25,749 nucleotides of DNA from NCBI GenBank assembly GCA_050246435.1, contig JBFWWB010000022.1, positions 1 through 25,749 of the forward strand. Direction: 5' to 3'. Shown here piece after piece: positions 23,111 through 25,749 of the stretch. Each line of letters opens with the position of its first letter. The stretch's first letter is position 1. The position numbers and the translations under genes were made by a program. The notes under the pieces are model-generated. The model had not been told where the DNA came from, searched no databases, and worked only from the letters and a program-made list of their open reading frames with translations. Origin of the DNA: JAKFWI01 sp050246435. Lineage in GTDB: Bacteria > Pseudomonadota > Alphaproteobacteria > Caulobacterales > Aquidulcibacteraceae.

Positions 23111-24607
23111 ATGGACGCCGCACACGCTTTGGCCGACAATCCCGGCGCGGAGCAGCTGCCCCAATACAAGCAGGACCGCCGCAGCGTCGCGTTCGTTTCC
23201 GGCAATTTCAACATCATCCATCCGGGCCACTTGCGGCTGCTGCGCTTCGCCACGGAAAACGCCGACGTGCTCGTCGTCGGCGTCACGCCGGACGGCACGC
23301 GCGGCGTGACGGTGCCCGAGGCGCTGCGCGCGGAAGCGCTGAAATCGATCGCCTTCATCGATCACGTCGTGCTGCTGCGCGAGCCGGCGGAATCCTTCAT
23401 CGCCAAGCTCCAGCCCGACATCGTGGTGAAGGGCAAAGAATTCGAAGACCGGGCCAACCCCGAGCAGCGCGTGGTGGACGATTACGGCGGCAAGCTGCTG
23501 TTCGGCTCGGGCGAGGTCAGCTTCTCCTCGATCAATCTGCTGCAGCGCGAATATTTCGAGACGGATTATTCCAGCATCCGCCCGCCGACCGATTTCCCGC
23601 GCCGGCACGCTTTCAGCGCCGGCGATGTGCGCACTGCGCTCAACAAGCTCGCGGGCCTGCGCGTCGTCGTCGTCGGCGATCTGATCGTCGATAATTACAT
23701 CACCTGCGATCCCCTCGGCATGTCGCAGGAGGATCCAACGATCGTGGTCACACCGATCGAAGAGAAGATGTTCGTCGGCGGGGCGGGGATCGTTTCGGCT
23801 CACGCGCGCGGCCTGGGCGGAGACGTGCGCTTCGTCACCGTGACGGGGCGGGACAAGAACGCCGATTTCGCCCGCACGGAGTTGGCCCGCTACGGCGTGG
23901 AAGCGGATTTCCTCGAAGACTCCACCCGGCCCACCACGTTCAAGCAGCGCTACCGCGCGCACGGCAAAACGCTGTTGCGGGTGAACCATCTGCGTCAGCA
24001 CGCCGTGGATCACGATCTGGCGGACGCCATCGTGGCGCATGTGGGCTCGCATCTGCGCCACGCCGACGTGCTGCTGTTTTCCGATTTCAATTACGGCTGC
24101 CTGCCGCAGAATGTCGTCGAGCGGCTGATCGATCTGGCGCGCGCTCGGGGGGTGATGCTCGCGGCCGACAGCCAGGCATCTTCCCAGATCGCCGATATCT
24201 CGCGCTTCCGCGATGCCGATCTCATCACGCCGACGGAGCGCGAGGCGCGCCTCGCGCTGGGCGATTTCGAATCCGGCCTCGCGGTGATCGCGGAAAAGCT
24301 GCAGGCGAAGGCGCGCACGCAGAACGTCTTCATCACGCTGGGGGCGGAAGGCCTGCTCTGCTACGCCCCGCGCGATGGCGAATACATGACGGACCGGCTG
24401 CCCGCCTTCAATCCGGCTCCGAAGGATGTGGCGGGCGCGGGGGATTCGCTGTTCACCGCCGTGGCTCTCGCGCTGCGCGCCGGGGTGGACGTGTGGCAGG
24501 CGGCGTATCTGGGCGCGCTGGCCGCGGGCTGCCAGGTTTCGCGCGTGGGCAACACGCCGCTGACCTTGCGTGAGCTGGCGATCGAGCTCGACGGCGGCCA
24601 GTTCTAG
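23111..24607 (+). CDS. HldE-like bifunctional protein with reversed domain order (nucleotidyltransferase then PfkB sugar kinase)
   Basis: A 498-residue two-domain protein. The N-terminal cytidylyltransferase-fold domain (about 25-160) has FVSGNFNIIHPGH with H37-x2-H40 and VVKGKEFEDR, like the ADP-heptose synthase adenylyltransferase. The C-terminal domain (about 175-498) is a PfkB kinase with VVVVGDLIVDNYI, VGGAGIVSAHARGLGG and the catalytic DVAGAGDSL (D445), most like the heptose 7-phosphate kinase. E. coli HldE has these domains in the opposite order. The start ATG has GAGGGG four to nine bases upstream. The 12-base gap to the nucleotidyltransferase gene suggests an operon making an activated heptose or similar sugar. 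Substrate is inferred. Confidence 0.83.
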   Translation: MDAAHALADNPGAEQLPQYKQDRRSVAFVSGNFNIIHPGHLRLLRFATENADVLVVGVTPDGTRGVTVPEALRAEALKSIAFIDHVVLLREPAESFIAKLQPDIVVKGKEFEDRANPEQRVVDDYGGKLLFGSGEVSFSSINLLQREYFETDYSSIRPPTDFPRRHAFSAGDVRTALNKLAGLRVVVVGDLIVDNYITCDPLGMSQEDPTIVVTPIEEKMFVGGAGIVSAHARGLGGDVRFVTVTGRDKNADFARTELARYGVEADFLEDSTRPTTFKQRYRAHGKTLLRVNHLRQHAVDHDLADAIVAHVGSHLRHADVLLFSDFNYGCLPQNVVERLIDLARARGVMLAADSQASSQIADISRFRDADLITPTEREARLALGDFESGLAVIAEKLQAKARTQNVFITLGAEGLLCYAPRDGEYMTDRLPAFNPAPKDVAGAGDSLFTAVALALRAGVDVWQAAYLGALAAGCQVSRVGNTPLTLRELAIELDGGQF

Positions 24608-24619
24608 CCGGATCGCCCT

Positions 24620-25333
24620 GTGCGCGCGCTTCTACTGGCGGCGGGCCTCGGCACGCGGCTCCGCCCGATCACCGATACGATCCCGAAATGCCTCGTGCCG
24701 ATCAACGGCAGGCCGCTGATCGATTATTGGTTCGATCTGCTGTTCGAGGCCGGTGTCGAACGCGCGCTGGTGAACACGCATTATTTCGCGGACGTGGTGG
24801 CCGCCCACATTGCGCGCTCGCCTTGGGCGGCGCGGATCGACCTGGTGCGCGAGCCCGCGCTCTTGGGCACGGGCGGCACGATCGCCGCGAACCGCGCCTA
24901 TTTCGGCGATGCGCCCTTCCTCGTGGCGCACGCTGACAACCTCACCGATTTCGACGTGCGGACCTTTCTCGCCGCGCACACGGCGCGCCCGCAGGGCTGC
25001 GCGATGACGATGCTCACCTTCCAGACGGACGATCCGCGCTCGTGCGGGGTGGTGGAGCTGGACGAGCGCGGCGTCGTTCTGGCGTTTCACGAGAAGGTCG
25101 CCGATCCGCCGAGCGATCTGGCGAACGCCGCCGTGTACATCATCGAACCGGAGGTGGCGGCACACGCCGCGGGCCTCGGCAAGCCGTTCGTCGATCTCAG
25201 CACCGAGGTGATCCCGCACTTCATCGGGCGGATCCTCGCCGTGCATCATCCGGGGTACCACCGCGACATCGGCAACCCCGAGGCGCTGCGCAAGGCGGAG
25301 GCGGAATTTCCGGCGCGCCGGCCCGAAGCCTAG
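24620..25333 (+). CDS. Sugar-1-phosphate nucleotidyltransferase (mannose-1-phosphate guanylyltransferase/HddC-like)
   Basis: A 237-residue NTP-transferase that joins a nucleotide to a sugar 1-phosphate. LLAAGLGTRLRPIT at residues 4-17 is the pyrophosphorylase signature, followed by PKCLVPINGRPLIDYW, LLGTGGTIAAN and VAHADNLTDFD with the metal Asp. The length and LGTGG motif fit the short guanylyl-/HddC-type enzymes better than the longer RmlA or GalU. The start is GTG at 24620 with a poor Shine-Dalgarno, 12 bases after the HldE-like stop, so coupling is likely. GDP-D-glycero-D-manno-heptose or GDP-mannose are the main candidate products. Its stop overlaps the TylF-like stop in CTAG (25330-25333). 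Confidence 0.82.
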   Translation: MRALLLAAGLGTRLRPITDTIPKCLVPINGRPLIDYWFDLLFEAGVERALVNTHYFADVVAAHIARSPWAARIDLVREPALLGTGGTIAANRAYFGDAPFLVAHADNLTDFDVRTFLAAHTARPQGCAMTMLTFQTDDPRSCGVVELDERGVVLAFHEKVADPPSDLANAAVYIIEPEVAAHAAGLGKPFVDLSTEVIPHFIGRILAVHHPGYHRDIGNPEALRKAEAEFPARRPEA

Positions 25334-25749
25334 CGCTTGATGACGAGGCCCTGGCCGGTGGGCAGTTCGAGGATCGCATAGCCGCGCGCGGCCATCCAGG
25401 CGTCCTCGGCGTCCTTCTGGCGGCGAAACACGAGCCAGCCATAGTCGTCGAACACCACCGCTCCGCCGGGCACGACGCGATCGAACAGCGCATCGAGGCA
25501 GGCGATTTCGGGGGCCGCGGCATTGAGATCGATATGCAGGAAGGCGATGCGGGCAGGCGCGACGCCCTCCAGCGCTTCCGGCAGAAAACCCTTGGTGACC
25601 ACGACTTCCGGATGCGGCGCGAAGCGGCGCACCACGCTCTCGTAGAGATCGGGGCGCTGATAATACTGGTTCGCGAAGGCCACATAGCCGGTGAGGTCTG
25701 GAAAATCCGCATCGGACGTGTTGCGCGGATCGAAGCCGTCAAAACTGTC
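25330..25749 (-). CDS. TylF-like O-methyltransferase (5' end outside window)
   Basis: Only the C-terminal about 139 residues lie in the window; the frame stays open to the right edge. The motifs DSFDGFDPRNT, AFLHIDLNAAAPE and GGAVVFDDYG match the macrocin-O-methyltransferase (TylF) family, in which the Asp residues bind the metal and substrate. The N-terminal SAM motif must lie beyond the edge. A GTG inside (25683) is not the true start because family sequence continues upstream of it. The role is probably methylation of a sugar hydroxyl on the surface glycan (inference). Confidence 0.82.
   Translation of the reverse strand, partial: DSFDGFDPRNTSDADFPDLTGYVAFANQYYQRPDLYESVVRRFAPHPEVVVTKGFLPEALEGVAPARIAFLHIDLNAAAPEIACLDALFDRVVPGGAVVFDDYGWLVFRRQKDAEDAWMAARGYAILELPTGQGLVIKR

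Overview
The window looks like a chromosomal surface-polysaccharide locus (lipopolysaccharide, O-antigen or capsule type) of a Gram-negative bacterium with very high GC, most likely an alphaproteobacterium. The reasons are a complete CMP-Kdo synthetase gene (kdsB), dense GC-rich codon use, short or overlapping gene junctions, GTG/TTG starts, and a DUF2793-type protein, a family common in alphaproteobacteria. I see no tRNA, rRNA, CRISPR array, transposase or integrase.

Layout. 1-2007: the end of a NUDIX hydrolase gene, then an opposing pair kdsB / histidine-phosphatase-like. 2100-6343: a TylCIII/NovU-type sugar C-methyltransferase, a UDP-glucuronate 4-epimerase-like gene whose start lies in a triplicated 17-bp repeat, purU (formyl-THF deformylase) on the other strand, and GDP-L-fucose synthase (fcl). 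6340-9556 (minus strand): a coupled three-gene unit of a YbhN/AglD-like membrane protein, a methyltransferase-glycosyltransferase fusion and a second methyltransferase. 9707-13258 (plus): a tightly coupled operon gmd-rmlC-rmlB-rmlA. 13264-16552: a GT2 and a GT4 glycosyltransferase and a second Gmd paralogue. 16642-17682: a DUF2793 protein ending in an endosialidase-type (peptidase S74) self-cleaving chaperone domain. 17686-22781 (minus): an unidentified 604-aa protein, a methyltransferase, and an 844-aa polytopic membrane protein of lower GC. 22782-25333 (plus): a long leader with a promoter candidate, a protein with HldE-like domains in reversed order, and a sugar-1-phosphate nucleotidyltransferase. 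25330-end (minus): a TylF-like methyltransferase cut by the window edge.

How it works together (inference). Gmd plus Fcl would make GDP-L-fucose. RmlA, RmlB and RmlC would make dTDP-4-keto-L-rhamnose, but no RmlD is present here. The epimerase would make UDP-galacturonate, and the heptose-kinase-like protein with the nucleotidyltransferase could make an activated heptose. Glycosyltransferases and four or five methyltransferases would then assemble and decorate a methylated glycan. The membrane proteins are candidates for lipid-linked sugar handling, transfer or polymerisation.

The least ordinary items are the self-cleaving fibre-like protein inside a glycan locus, the triplicated start region that creates two coupled mini-ORFs, the reversed-domain HldE-like enzyme, and the unidentified 604-aa protein.
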